From Punctularia strigosozonata HHB-11173 SS5 (Eukaryota > Basidiomycota > Agaricomycetes > Corticiales > Punctulariaceae), in NCBI RefSeq assembly GCF_000264995.1, contig NW_006767441.1, positions 638,255-702,254 of the forward strand: DNA of 64,000 nt, in the 5' to 3' direction. Shown here in pieces: positions 1 to 11,812 of this stretch. Every line of letters begins with the position of its first letter. Position 1 is the stretch's first letter. The notes under the pieces were generated by a model. It was given only the letters and a program-made list of their open reading frames with translations. It did no database searches and was not told the DNA's origin. A program made the position numbers and the translations under genes.

Positions 1-144
1 TATTGGTCGGAGGATTATGGATAGGAGGAGGAGGAGGCATGTTGCTGATGAACAGCAAGGGCATAAAGGGACATGAGAGGATCGGAATTCCACAATAGAG
101 ACGGAGAGGCATGTAGAACGAAAGAGGGAGGAGGAGCGGTAAGA

Positions 145-3100
145 TCACATGCACACAAACTTGGATTTGCGTTTGGTGAGCTCCGCCATGCGACTGTCGA
201 GCTGAGCCCGTGCGCGCTCCTTCTGACGGCGCTCCTCGTCCAGGCGGCTCTCGAGCGATTGCTTCTCCTCGACGATCGACTGCCGGACATTCGTAACCTC
301 GCGCTTGGCGTCGGCCAGTTCTCGTCTGAGACTGTCGACCTGGCCGTTCAGTATGTCCCGCTCCCGGGCGAGCTCCGTCGCTTGCATCCGAGCTTTCCGG
401 ACTGTGAGCACAACACATATTAGCGAACATCTATGGGAAGATCGAAACCATTTGCATACGGTTCTTTTCGGCGTCGCCAAGCGAAGCCTCTAGGGTGTTG
501 ACGAGGTCCATGTGAGTCTGCAGATCGCCCTCGCAATGAGTCAGCTGCTTATTCAGCGTCTTGATCATCGCTTCCTGCTCTTCAATGTGCTTCTGCTGTT
601 CATCGACCCGCTTCTGTTGCTCGTCGAGTAGCTTTTGCTGCTCCTCGACCTTGGCCATCAGCTTAGCGTCGGGCGCGGTAGGAAGACCCGCTATCGGATG
701 GCCGTGGACGGAGCCCGAAACGGATGTGGCGGGCGTGTCGAAGGAGGAATCCCGAGTCGAAGAGGCGGTGATGATGCTCGAAGTCACCGGTGAGACATCA
801 CCCCCAGTCGAGATGGAGGCCACGATGCTTCTCGGTGCGGGTGGAGGAGGAATGCTCGGCGGCGGAGACAGAGGTGGGAGCTTCGCAGGTGGGACACCGG
901 TCGTCGCTCTCTGGCGCACGGCTTCGTGGGGCGACGAGCTGCGAACGATACGAGCCTCCAGCTCGCGAACCAGCGAGTCCTGTCGGTTCTTCTCTAACTG
1001 TATGGCGTCTTTCTCGTCCCGCATGCGCTGGAGGCTCTCCTGGACCTCTGCAAGCAGGGAGCGGTGCTGTTCGAGTTCCTTGGCGAGAGAATCCCGATTC
1101 GAGACTTCTTTCTTCAGAGACATTTGTTGGTTCTGGGTCTCTGCAAGCTCGGCCCGAAGCTTGGCGACCTCGTTCGCAAGTTCAGCCTTCTCCTCGCGAA
1201 CGGTAGTTAGTTCCGTTTGTAATCCGCCAACCTCCATCTCAAGAGCAGTCTTGTCGGACTGTACGGTAGCGAGCTCCTCCTGTAAACTGCTGGACATAAC
1301 GAGTTGCTCGCTAAGGGACCGTTCATGTGCCGCACGGGTTGCTTCGCGCGCAAGCGCGAACTCCTCCGCGGCGGCTTTGTGAGAAGCAAGTTCCTCACCC
1401 AGCAAATCGTGGTCTTTCTTGAGTGTGTCCAGTTCCTGGGCATGTATCTCCTTCAGGTCAAAGATAACCTTCTCCAGTTGCTCCCGCTCGTTCGCAAGAT
1501 GCTCCTCACTCTGCGCGCGGAAGCTTTCGAGGTCCTCTCGGTGACGCTCCTCAATGGCAACAAGCTCAGCGTTGAGTGCGGCAACGGCCTGCTGGCGCTC
1601 CGCCCTTGCCTTCGCGAGCTCTTCGGCATGCGTCTTCTGCAGCCGAGAAAGCTCCTCGTCCGCTTGGGCTTTCGCTTCGGCCACGCCAGCGTCTCGGGCG
1701 TTTATCAGGGTCGCAACCTCCTCTTCATGGCCTCGAACGACCTCTTGCAGGACGGATGCCTGGCTCTCTCGGAGAGACTGGAGCGCGGACTCTGTCTCCT
1801 CACGCACACGCGCTTGCGAATCCGTCGACTCTTGCTTAGTGCTCTCCAAAGCGGCCTTAAGATCCTCGATCTCTTTGATCATCTCCTGCTGCAAGCGCTT
1901 GATCGCAGAGGTGTGGTCGTCTTCGAGTTTGTGGAGTGCGGAAATGCGCTCGTCTTCCTTAGAAGCTAATTGCGTGGAATGCTCGGCCTTCAGGCGCGCG
2001 ATGTCCTCGTTGAAGTCCGCCTCTTTCTTGCTGATGGCCAAAGCGTGCTCTTCCTGCAAGTCCTGCAAAGCGTTCGTCTGAGAGGATTCGGATTCAGAGA
2101 GGGTGACCTGGCGGGCGATGTCGGCCATTCGAATCTGGGCGTCATGCTCCTCTTGAAGGCGTTGAAGCGTTTGAGCTGCCTCCGACGCCTGCTTCTCCAA
2201 CGCACGCGCATGATCATCGCGGAGCTTAGTCAGTGCAAGATAGTATTCCTCTTCCGTACGAGCCAGTGCTTGCGCCGTCTGTTCTTCCTTCGCTTTAAGC
2301 GCTTCTTCGTGTTCCTTCTCTTTCTTGGCTAGGGCTTCTTGGTGTTCCCGTTGAGTCCTGTCAAGCAGAGCGGCGACTTCCTCAGCGCGATGGCGAAGCT
2401 CTTCCTCGTGTTCCGCTTGCATCTTTCCGAAGGCGTCATTATGTTCGGCATGCGCCTTCTCCAGAGCAGCAGATGCCTCCTCAAGACGAGCACGAAGCCC
2501 AGACGCAACGTCGTCGTGTTCCGCCTTTAGTCGAGTGATGAGTCCATCGACCTCTGCTTCCTTCAATCGAAGAGCCTCTTCGTGCTCGCGACCGAGCTGT
2601 TCGACCTCCGAGGCGTGCTTCGCTTCCGCGTCCTTGATAGATTGAATGAGAGTGGCCTCACGTTCCGACAATTCCTTCAACGCTGCAAGATCACGTTCCC
2701 GTTCTTGCTGAAGACCTTCGATTTCTCTTGCCATATTTAGCGTCTACGACGAGATCAGCGGTGGGACAGCTTGTAGTGTAAACGAATGTACCTGATCCCG
2801 GTTGAGCGTGGTAAGCTCCTCATGCTGTCGCCGGATCTGCGTTAACTGTGTCGTGAGATCATCGACAGTCTCGCGATGCTGTGATTCCTTCTGCGCCATC
2901 GAACTATGAGGAACTCAGTCGCTGGATTCAAGGAAGAAAGGAATGAACGACATACCGCATCAATTCATTCAAACGTTCCAGATTCTCATCCGCCTCCGAC
3001 GCAGAACTGCTGTCTGCTTCGCCGCCGTGACCGTTGGCCAACGACTCGCGAAGTGTGTCGAATTTATGTTCCGTCTCCGGGGAGAGGGTCGCATCGGCAT

Positions 3101-6100
3101 GACCATTTGCGATTGGGGGCGTCGCAACACCGGTGCCCAGGCCAGCTTCAGTAGCAAGGTCCCTCGGAGCATCCGTCGCCTTCAGAGATTTCTCCAGGAC
3201 GGTGATCTCGTTTTCGCGATCTCTCAGCACTTCCTGCAACCGCATAATCTCTTTTTCCAAGCTGGCTATCGACCGCTCGTGGCTGGGCGAAGGAAGTGAT
3301 AACGAGAGGTTGGGACGTGAGCGCGGTGAATGGGGACTACTTGAGCCGTTGCTGGAGAAGGAAGTTTTGCGCGACGCTACTGAGGAGAGCTCCTGCGAGA
3401 GTGAAACAGATTGCGATAGCGACCTAGTAGCCATAGTCAGCCGGGCAACAAGACAGCAATGCTGATGCAAACAAACCTCGAGTGGAGAGATTCCGCCGAG
3501 GCCGCGTGCCGGAAAAAAAGCCGCCGGGCGGCGGTGGGTGAATCACTAGCCTGTCTCGATGGCATTCTGCGGCGAGACACGATCGGTTGCTCAAGCGGCT
3601 TCTCTGGGCTGTCATCCTCAGGCAGGCTGCTTAACTTGGCCTCCTGGATCTGAGCTGCTAAGTCGGAAATTTCCCGCAGAGCATCGCGATACTTAGCAGA
3701 CACAGACGATAGGTCGGAGAGCGTCGCTGCGTGAGTTTCCTGCAGTTCGGCTAGTTGGCGCTCCAGGGCGGAATTAATCGCAGAGTTTGCTTTGGTTGCG
3801 TCGTCGGCCTCCACAGCGTCTCCATTAGCAACTGGGATGTGGGATGTGGACGCAACCTCCTGCTGGAGACTGCGTCGAACGAGTGATTTACGAGCTTGCT
3901 TGACTTCGTCGACCACTTCGCCCAGTCGCTGGCGTTCCTCGGCGGCCTCGTTCTTCTTCGCCTCCCATTCCTCCATCTTGAGCTCAAGCTCCCGCACTCT
4001 TGCCTCCCGCTGCTCCAGATCAGACCTCCAGCTCTCGCCATCCTTCTGCAAGGCGTCCAAGCGGGCTTGCAGCATTTCCGCCTCGTTTCGCCTCCGATCG
4101 CACTCTTGTTCGAGATGCTCTACGGTTCGTTGCAACGAAAGAACAGATTCGTCGGAGCGGGCCAAGCGAGCCTCGAGGTCAGCGATGTACTGAGAAGAGT
4201 GGGACTCGGTGTCTTTGTACCGAGAGATCTCGCGCCGGAGATCTGTGATGGATCCAGAAGAGGTAACGGATGATTCATCATAGTTCTTGATCTTTTCTTC
4301 CAAGTCATGAATGTATGCCTGTCACATAATGAGCAGCCATTTGGCCTTCACGCGGTCGACAGCAGCTTACCTCGGTGGACGCTTCGCGTTCATTGAGCTT
4401 GGCGACTCGCGCTTTCAGCTCTTCGACATACATCTCCGTTGATGCGTGGCGCTCGCTGATAGCCGCGAGCTCCTCCTCCTTCTCCTCCACCAGCTCGTTT
4501 GTATGCCTCAGAGCGGCCCGGTTCAGGCTGAGCTCTGCTTCCATAGCGCTGATGGTCTTCTCGTATTCCTCAATGACAGGACCAACGATCTCTTCGTATT
4601 TGGCTGTGCCCGAGGGCGCTGAAGATGCGCGCTGCTTCTCCGCCAATTCGCGTCGGAGGCGCGTGAGCTCCTCCGTGCGCTCGACGAACTTCTCGCGGAG
4701 ATCCTCGTAGTTGCTCTGAAGGTCCACCATCTGAGCGAGCACCTTTTTGGTGCTCGTGCTATCACCGTGTTCGCGATCACCATCCGGAGCGCCCTGCGCT
4801 GGCGTAGCACCGCCGTCCTTCATAGCCTTGACTTCGCCCCTTAGCCTCGTCACCATGTTCTGCAGCCACTCAATGTCGTCCCAGCCCTCCTCTTTCTGCG
4901 TGACCACGGCGCGATTCTTGATGTTCCGCGCGCGATTAGCATACTTGAGCGTGTTGATGGTCTCACCGGCGTTGTACTCGGCAGGGCTTACACAAGCGAT
5001 CATGAGCGTGTGAGCGTTGCCTCCTAATGAGTCTTGCAGAAGACGCGTAAGTTTAGAATCCCGATAGGGAATATGCGAAGCTGTATGAGACTTGGCTCGC
5101 GCAGGATCCCCGAGTGCTGAGATCACGTTTCCAAGGGCGAGAAGGCCGCTGTTGATGGAAATGCCTTCCTTGACGCGGTCACCTTGAGCAGCAGTCCGTT
5201 TTAGCTGTGATGCATGATGTTATTGACCTCTTCTCGTCTCGGCGCGCACATAATCAACTCACGCGTTCGGACCCGGCTAAATCCACGAAGTGAAACTTAG
5301 AGACGATAGTGATCCATTCCCCTCGCTCTTCATCCTCGTTCGAGCGGAAACCAAGCGAACTAGCGGGCCGCAGACTCGACGGACTCTTGATGGAGCTGCT
5401 GAACCCGGGTGTCATGGGTCTCGGTGGCTGCGAAAGTCTGGATCCTCCGGGGCTACCGAAGACAGACCCTGGGCGGGCGAGACGCGAAGGCGAACGACCG
5501 CCAGCAACAGGCGGCTGAGGAGATGCCGATCGAGGAGGCGAGCCCGAACCAGTAAATTTCCTCTGCGTCAATGTGAGGGAAAAGATTGCATGCGAACGGG
5601 ATGATTGCGCGTTCATATCCGTCTCGTTGGTGCGTCGAATGGAAGCACCCTGTCGAATCAGGCTGTGGCATTGTTAGATGAGATAAATTCAAGAAAACGG
5701 CGGCGGATCGTACTTCATAACTTCGTTGGAGTTCTTCACCGACACCTCCCGCAGACCACTCCAGATTATATGGCCGTCCTTGTCCTCCCTGATTTGTACC
5801 TCTCTCCTCCCTCCGGAAACATCGTCCATACTCAGCAAGTCGATGAGGTCCTCGTTGTATATCTCGATGAATGAACCCTTCAGCGAAAAGTTCCAGGAAC
5901 TGCCACGCTCCTCTTTCAGCTCCCGGCAGCGTTGAAAGATTGTAGACACTGCTCGGGGAATTATGCCCATGCCGTTAGTTGGGTCGGACGGGTCGGCATC
6001 GAGGTCGACGCCGGTCATGGTGAAAGTCTTGCCGCTGCTGGTCTGCCCATACGCAAGAACAGTACAGTTGAATCCTTCCACAAAGCGCGAGATAAGCGGT

Positions 6101-6443
6101 TCGGTGGTCGACGTGAACATAGCATATTGAGTGGTAGAAGGTGGGTGGACTTGATCGAACGTGAAGGCTTGCTTCTTGGACGCGGTGAGCGCAGCCGTGG
6201 GCGTAGAGCCGGACGTGGAACCGCCAGGGCCAGCTTCGACAGTAACGGTGTTGGGAGAGGGCGCGCTGACAACGGGCCTCTGAAACCTGGCGGGAATGGA
6301 GGTGGTGTCCTGGGTCGTCGTGGGTCGTATCCGGACCGCTGGGGCAGAACGTGATGAACCGGCGACGTCGTCGTGCACAGCGAGCCGGACTCACCGACTT
6401 GGACGGAGGTGGTGCCCCCGCTCGAGGATGACGGCGGCGCCAT
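145..6443 (-). CDS. Kinesin-4-like microtubule motor with long coiled-coil tail
   Basis: This is an N-terminal kinesin motor, an ATP-driven microtubule motor. The start ATG (6443) leads to SVQV; a short intron with donor GTGAGT then joins to AVRIRP, the usual first motor strand. Visible motor motifs are the P-loop GQTSSGKT, switch [10 protein letters not shown], switch II DLAGSER and the neck-side motif [18 protein letters not shown]. The last is typical of the KIF4/KIF21 (kinesin-4) class. An insert of about 80 residues rich in Ser, Pro and Gly lies between switch I and switch II. The remainder (about 4.3 kb of sequence) is almost continuous heptad coiled coil, with a Ser/Pro-rich break near 720-960. 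The reading ends at ...KRKSKFVCM, stop at 145. Several short introns interrupt it. The motor identity is secure; the kinesin-4 class is inferred from the neck motif. Confidence 0.93.
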
Positions 6444-6999
6444 AGCGAGACGCCTGAGTTGGGCTGGAGACCGCGCTGAGACGGGGACGGGAGCAACGAA
6501 AGGGTTACAGTTGCGCTCGGTGCCGGATCCGGAAGGAGGTCACGTCTCGCCTGGTTGGCTGCGTCCCAGGATCAGAAACTGGCGAAAGAACCAGAAAACG
6601 AACCCCGATACTTGCAGAGACCTATAACAGCTGACGATACGCCACTCCCACCAAGACACTACTGAGCTGCAGGAGGAAGCAGGCGGAAGCTCTTGCGAGA
6701 CACCCCGGAGCCTCAGCTGCATACTCTACTTTGCCTCCTCACTCGACCTTGGCCGGAAACGGCTCCGTTTGGCCGTAAGTGCTTTCTCTGCGAATTTTGT
6801 CCTGACATCTTTATCCCTTGATGGGAGGGTCGCCGATACCGGGGAGGTCACATCAGGGCCGTGTTCGTTATCCTATCGCGATATGGCACTGCACGAAATC
6901 TCAGCACCTCTCGACACTCAATGACACTTGGCTTCTGCGACGGCTCGGCGAATGATATCTGTATCGCGGGCGCAGTACAGCGGAACACATATGGGTTAA
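6444..6999. other. Intergenic: kinesin 5' flank
   Basis: No coding block here has a recognisable product. The stretch probably holds the kinesin promoter and leader. Open frames on both strands are short and low in information. Confidence 0.5.
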
Positions 7000-7773
7000 T
7001 CAACGTCGAGCGTACCTATTCATGGAAGGCTGTTCTGTATAATGAAGCCCGGTTTGAAGAGCGGCTCGGCGCAGCTCAATGGGGCGGGATCTCAGCGCGG
7101 ATTGACATATCATGTTCTCCTCTTGGGGAATCATTTGCGGTGCTAGGGCGCCCATATTAGCTATCATGGAAGCGCTTGCCTTGCCAGCTTGGAGTTCACG
7201 AAATATTTTGACGGTTTCCTCAATTTCATCGCCAGTGTTCAAGCAAACCTCGGTAGTCAGCAGTTGAGACTGGGGCAGGTCCTGCAACTGCTAACTTTCA
7301 CACTGCGATGTCGCTCGAACTGCTGTTTGCTGACTCGCCCTATTTGTAGGGAGTTTTGTGTCCCAACCCAAGACTGTGTGCAATATACTCGGCATATGCT
7401 CGTCCCATAGGCATTCTGATTTACACTTCATGCATAATTGCGTTGTTTCGTATAGTGCGTCACAAAGGACCATGAGCGCCACAAAGAGACTCCAGCCGCA
7501 ATTTGACCACAATCGTGCTGTCTATGTCACTTTGCCGTGCTGTATGGTTCATTTTGGCACGTCAATTCCTGGAACAAGGTACTTACAGCATCCGAGACCA
7601 AACTCGACGAACTGCGGCTCTTTACGGCCCGGGCCTGTCTCGGCCGGAGCGTTGTTGCACGTGACCGTGAAGCTTTTAGAGAGCTCAGCGCGCTCTTCAT
7701 GAGTCTTGCGCTTGAGCTTCATCATTGAGAATCGCCGCATCCCTGTGCTGCTGATCAGACTTCTGGACCGCAT
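7000..7773 (-). CDS. Possible small spliced gene of unknown function
   Basis: Two minus-strand coding-like blocks are seen. The upstream one (about 7587-7773) starts MRSRSLIS or, further in, MMKLKRKTHEERAELSKSF. The downstream one (7000-7287) holds LLTTEVCLNTGDEIEETVK followed by IFRELQAG and looks amphipathic and protein-like. An intron acceptor (TTAGCAG) precedes the second block and a donor GTAAGTACC follows the first, but that pair does not keep frame. A GTCACGT donor after SKSFT would. I recognise no family. The start is close to the TFIIIC-like gene on the other strand, which suggests a divergent promoter. It could equally be two chance open frames. Confidence 0.3.
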
Positions 7774-7809
7774 CGACCGGCGAGCACGACGTACGCAGCG
7801 AACGAAGAC

Positions 7810-10767
7810 ATGAGCAGAAGTCTTCGACCGCGACGTTCGAGACCGAGCTATGCAGCGCTGTTTCAGTACGAGGACGAACAGGGCGAGGGATCGTCGGCGC
7901 CCAAGATGGTCATCGACGAAGAGGGCGATAGTGGAAGCGACTTTTCTCCCGAGGGCGGCGACGCAGAAGACGCGGAGGGAGAGACTGATCCGGACCCAGA
8001 CGACGGGCTGCTCTCTGCCTCCGATGACATCCCTTCAGAGGGCTCGGACGACAGTGCTACACCCTCCTCCAAAAAGAAATCCAAGTCTGGCAAATCCACC
8101 TCTAGCTCTGGCCCATATATTATCCGAGAGCGTCCTCAAGCTAAGCATGCACCCGGCCTGTCGCGACCGTCGACATCTCGTAACATGTATGCGCTCCCCA
8201 ATCCCACAGTACATCTACGCCATCGTCCGGCCACCTTACACCATCGTCCACATCCAGTAGAGCGACTCACGGAGATTCCTACGCCCTTCTCGTCACCAAA
8301 AACCGTACTAACGAGCAGCGGCACCGCCGCTGGGACCACCGTCGCTGAACGTGTCTCGAAAGCATGGGGGTACAACGTTGGCCCTGGACCGCTATGGGAA
8401 CTACTGGAGGACCGATCATGGTACAAGGAGGCACATCAAAGCAGCGCTGATGATGCGAAACGTCGGCCGATGGTGTACCAGGACCTGAAGGTGAAGGAGG
8501 GACTACGGATACTCAATCCCGAGTGTGTACATACCAAGGCGACAATGCATTCTTATGACCCTCATGCGGCTTCTTGTCCCTAGTGAAGCGAGAGCATACA
8601 CCCCACATAGTGGCGAAGACGCCAACCAGCCGCCCTCGCCAGTAAGCTGCTCATTTGGCCCAATCCAGAGTCAGACGCGCGTCGAGATAGGGATTTTCGA
8701 CATGTTCAAAGTATGTAGGTATCTGCATCTTCCAATCCGGGTTGCTGCTTATATCATGCCCAGCGAATGTATTTCCCGAGTCGATGTCTCATATTTTCAA
8801 TCCAGGGGCGCCAGTCTGGGGACTCGACTGGTGCCCTGTACATTCCGATCATCGGGCTGGTACGATCGTTCACGGTGTTGACTCCTCGATCCCGACTCAG
8901 AACTGAAATTTACAGCCATAAATCACAAACACTACCTCGCCGTTGGTCCATTTCCGCACAAGGAACTTTCGCCGACCATTGGCAAGAAAAGTTCGTCGCC
9001 GACGCCTGCATGTATACAAATCTGGTCCTTTGGCCCCAGTTCTTCGTCAGAGCAGGCAGATGATGGCGAAATGCGCTGCGAGATGATTGTCTGCATTGAC
9101 ATTGGCCCGGCCTTCGTACTCAAGTGGTGTCCACTACCGGCACACGATCCCGTGAGAGGTTTCCAATCGAGGTGGAAACGGCTTATTCCTGATCACTCAT
9201 ACAGCTGGACGAAGATGACAGGGAGGATACGTCCAGCCCACGGAAGTTGGGCGTCCTAGCCGGAACATTCGCGGACGGCTCGCTTGCGTTCTTCGTTATC
9301 CCCCACCCGGAAGACATCCAGTCTTCAGGTTACAACTCACCTGGACCTGTATATGGTATGCCTCTAGAGAGCCATCGAGTGGAATGTCCTTGATTATATC
9401 ATTCCAGTACGGCTGGTTCCGATCCTCAGGATTGAACATGAGGAGACGTCCTGTTGGGCATTGGATTGGGCCAATAGTCAACGGATCGCTGTAGGATGTA
9501 CCAATGGTGATGCACCGTTCTCCGTATTGACCCGTAACGTACCAATGACATGATTTATAGGATTCATCGCGGTGTACGATATTGCCGAGGCACTTCGCTC
9601 CGGTTCTTCGGAAGGTGCATCTCCTTTGTGGCTGACCCAGCTTTGTGATCTGACGCCAAAGGACGTAGAGCTTCTACCGTCGACCTACCTTTCCGTTCAT
9701 CAATCGGCTATCCGCGCAATTTGCTGGCTGCGAGCACCGCCGAGTGCGTCGCGGTTGAATGAGGACCCTACGATCGTCGCGAGCGGCGGCTACGATGGCG
9801 TCGAATGCCTGACGGACATTCGCGATCCGTACGGAAACGTTATGAACAGAACACGAGGTTTTTCGCGTAATTCTACAAGCCCACGTTCTCGTGAACTGAA
9901 TCTGGTAAAATAGATGTGATCAACTGTATGGCTTTCTCGCCCTACTCTGGTGGACCGGTAACGATCGATCACGAGAACATCGTCAAGGTCTACTCGGCGT
10001 CACCCTTGACTCTCGGACGCGGGCATGGCTTGATGGAACCCAATGGGCCTGTATGGGTACGTCCACCACCTTGCCGGAAGCCCAACAGACTCAATTTACT
10101 CGTGTCACCTCCAGGACGTCAGCTTATCGGAGTTGCATCCCCAGCTTGCAGTCGGGGCCGCGGACGGAAGCTGCTCGACCACGAACATGCTCCGATCGAC
10201 CAGGAGAAGTGGTCTCGTCGTACGTTTGCCAAGATTTGCCGACGTTAACTGTCTGGTTCACCTAAAGAACAGCCGTTCTTGGTGCATAAGATATATCAGC
10301 TGGATTACAGCAGGACGTCGGGCGAGTTCAGAATGCTTGAGCATTTCCTCCCACAGGTACGAATATGTACGTCTTTGGGTACGTCCATCGTGATAACCTC
10401 GGCGCATCGTTGGGGATAGGAACCGCAAGATCGTCCCGCGGCAATACGGGCCAAGAAAGCCGACGATTCAGTAGTTATCACTCCTGTCGGAACCGGCGCT
10501 TGGCCAGCAGAGGTCGCAGTCCAGCGAGTAGCATGGAATTCGTGCAACGGCTTTTGCGGTAAGCCTATGGTCATCACATGCATTGGCGAAACGCTGAGTG
10601 GACGCAAAGGGGCGCCGCTGTTGGCTAGTGCCACGGGCTCCGGTCTGTGCAGGATTGACTGGTTAATGGGCAAGTGGACCAACACCAGGATCCCGTATGG
10701 TGGCGTCGAAGGTATCAGGATGGAGGTGGAGGTAGAGGGTGCTGAAGAAGACGATGAAAACGATTGA
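7810..10767 (+). CDS. TFIIIC-type WD40 protein (Tfc6/GTF3C2-like)
   Basis: Probably a WD40 subunit of RNA polymerase III factor TFIIIC, which binds the B box of tRNA genes. The first exon encodes an Arg-rich start (MSRSLRPRRSRPSYAA), a long acidic stretch and a Ser/Lys-rich linker. Later exons hold a divergent beta-propeller: GAPVWGLDWCP, CIDIGPAFVLKWCPLP, HQSAIRAICWL, SGGYDGVECLTDIRDP, VINCMAFSPYSGG and HPQLAVGAADGS. The protein ends EEDDEND. Splice phases agree for the first intron (LNP joined to DEARAYTP). Spacing of GLDWCP, a central LKWCP and a C-terminal acidic tail resembles the yeast tau91 / human TFIIIC110 architecture. Nuclear location is inferred. An alternative is another divergent WD40 scaffold; the gene model is sound but the family name is less so. 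Confidence 0.68.
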
Positions 10768-10935
10768 GCGCACTTCAATGATATCTTGCGTGCGCCTTGC
10801 CGATATGTCAGAGCTAGATGCATTATAGAGCGGGAGACTATGTGTGCAATAGGTTAAACAAGCGGAGAGACCTATCGTAGACGAATTATGAGCGGGTATG
10901 ACCCAACACGCGCCTAGCCTACCTAGAAACAGCCG

Positions 10936-11331
10936 TTACTGAGTCTTCATGAAGTTGGTGTCCTTGATCTTCGTCTGCCTCTCCTTCTTCAACCTCATCT
11001 TCTCGCCAATGCCACCGGGGCCGTCGTCTGGTATTTCCTTGGGCTTAAGTAAGGTCCATAACCATGGCGGATACTCCTCATCAGCGAGTGCTACTACGGG
11101 CTCCTGGTCTTTGAGGTAGTTAAGGCCGGTAAGCACCGTGCCGGGAGGACATGACGATTTCACTTCCGCTGTACGAACATACGGTACTGGTCAAAGGTGG
11201 ATCAAAGGCCGAAGCGTGCGGGACATACCTTCAGCAGATTTCTTCGCGGGCTTGACCGCGTATGAACGCGACTGAACGGGCCACCGAGCGAGTACAGACG
11301 CCCTGCGGGTCAAACATGACGGGGGTAACAT
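10936..11331 (-). CDS. MRPL37: Mitochondrial large-ribosomal-subunit protein mL54
   Basis: A small mitoribosomal protein of 111 residues. Exon 1 is 11229-11331 and exon 2 is 10936-11168; the 60-nt intron has donor GTATGT and acceptor CAG and keeps frame (AEG is replaced by AEAEVKSSCP). The N-terminus MLPPSCLTRRASVLARWPV is a basic, hydroxylated presequence fitting mitochondrial import. The body carries PPGTVLTGLNYLKD, EEYPPWLW and a C-terminal GGIGEKMRLKKERQTKIKD run, the core of the L37/mL54 family. The gene is divergent from guanine deaminase, with about 480 bp between starts. Confidence 0.9.
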
Positions 11332-11812
11332 TTTGGAGAGGGGCGGCGTGGCTGTGCCGGTGCGCTTGCAGAGTGGCACGGCGTCGGGCGCGTGCGACGT
11401 TCGCAATTCATCGAAGACGTTATATGAGCACGGAGCAAACCTTTTAGATGCCTCACAAATATGTAAACCACGCAAGACGAAGTGCGCCCAGTACAGGAGA
11501 TAGTGGTAATAAACCTGCCTTCTGAACGTGTAGCTATAGGTACATGTTACGCAAGGACGATGACCGCAGGGTTTTTCTGGTATTCCCACTGCTGATCACT
11601 GTCCGATGCTCGAACGGCTCAAGACGAGATCCCATGTGGTCTCCTGCACCCATACACGCGGAGATGCTTATACACGCACGACTGATCTGTGAATTCATGG
11701 CTATCGGAGTGCATGCGGCTCGATCGCACCGCCGACCCTTTCGGCTTTATCTTGCGCGCTCACCTCGTTCATCAACAACCATCCCTCCTAGCTATACGCC
11801 CATCTGCAGAGC

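Noticed and set aside
561-1382. Plus-strand open frame rich in Cys and Ser opposite the kinesin tail
   Set aside because: The Cys/Ser pattern is the antisense reading of coiled-coil Gln/Glu/Leu codons; the minus frame is clearly the gene.
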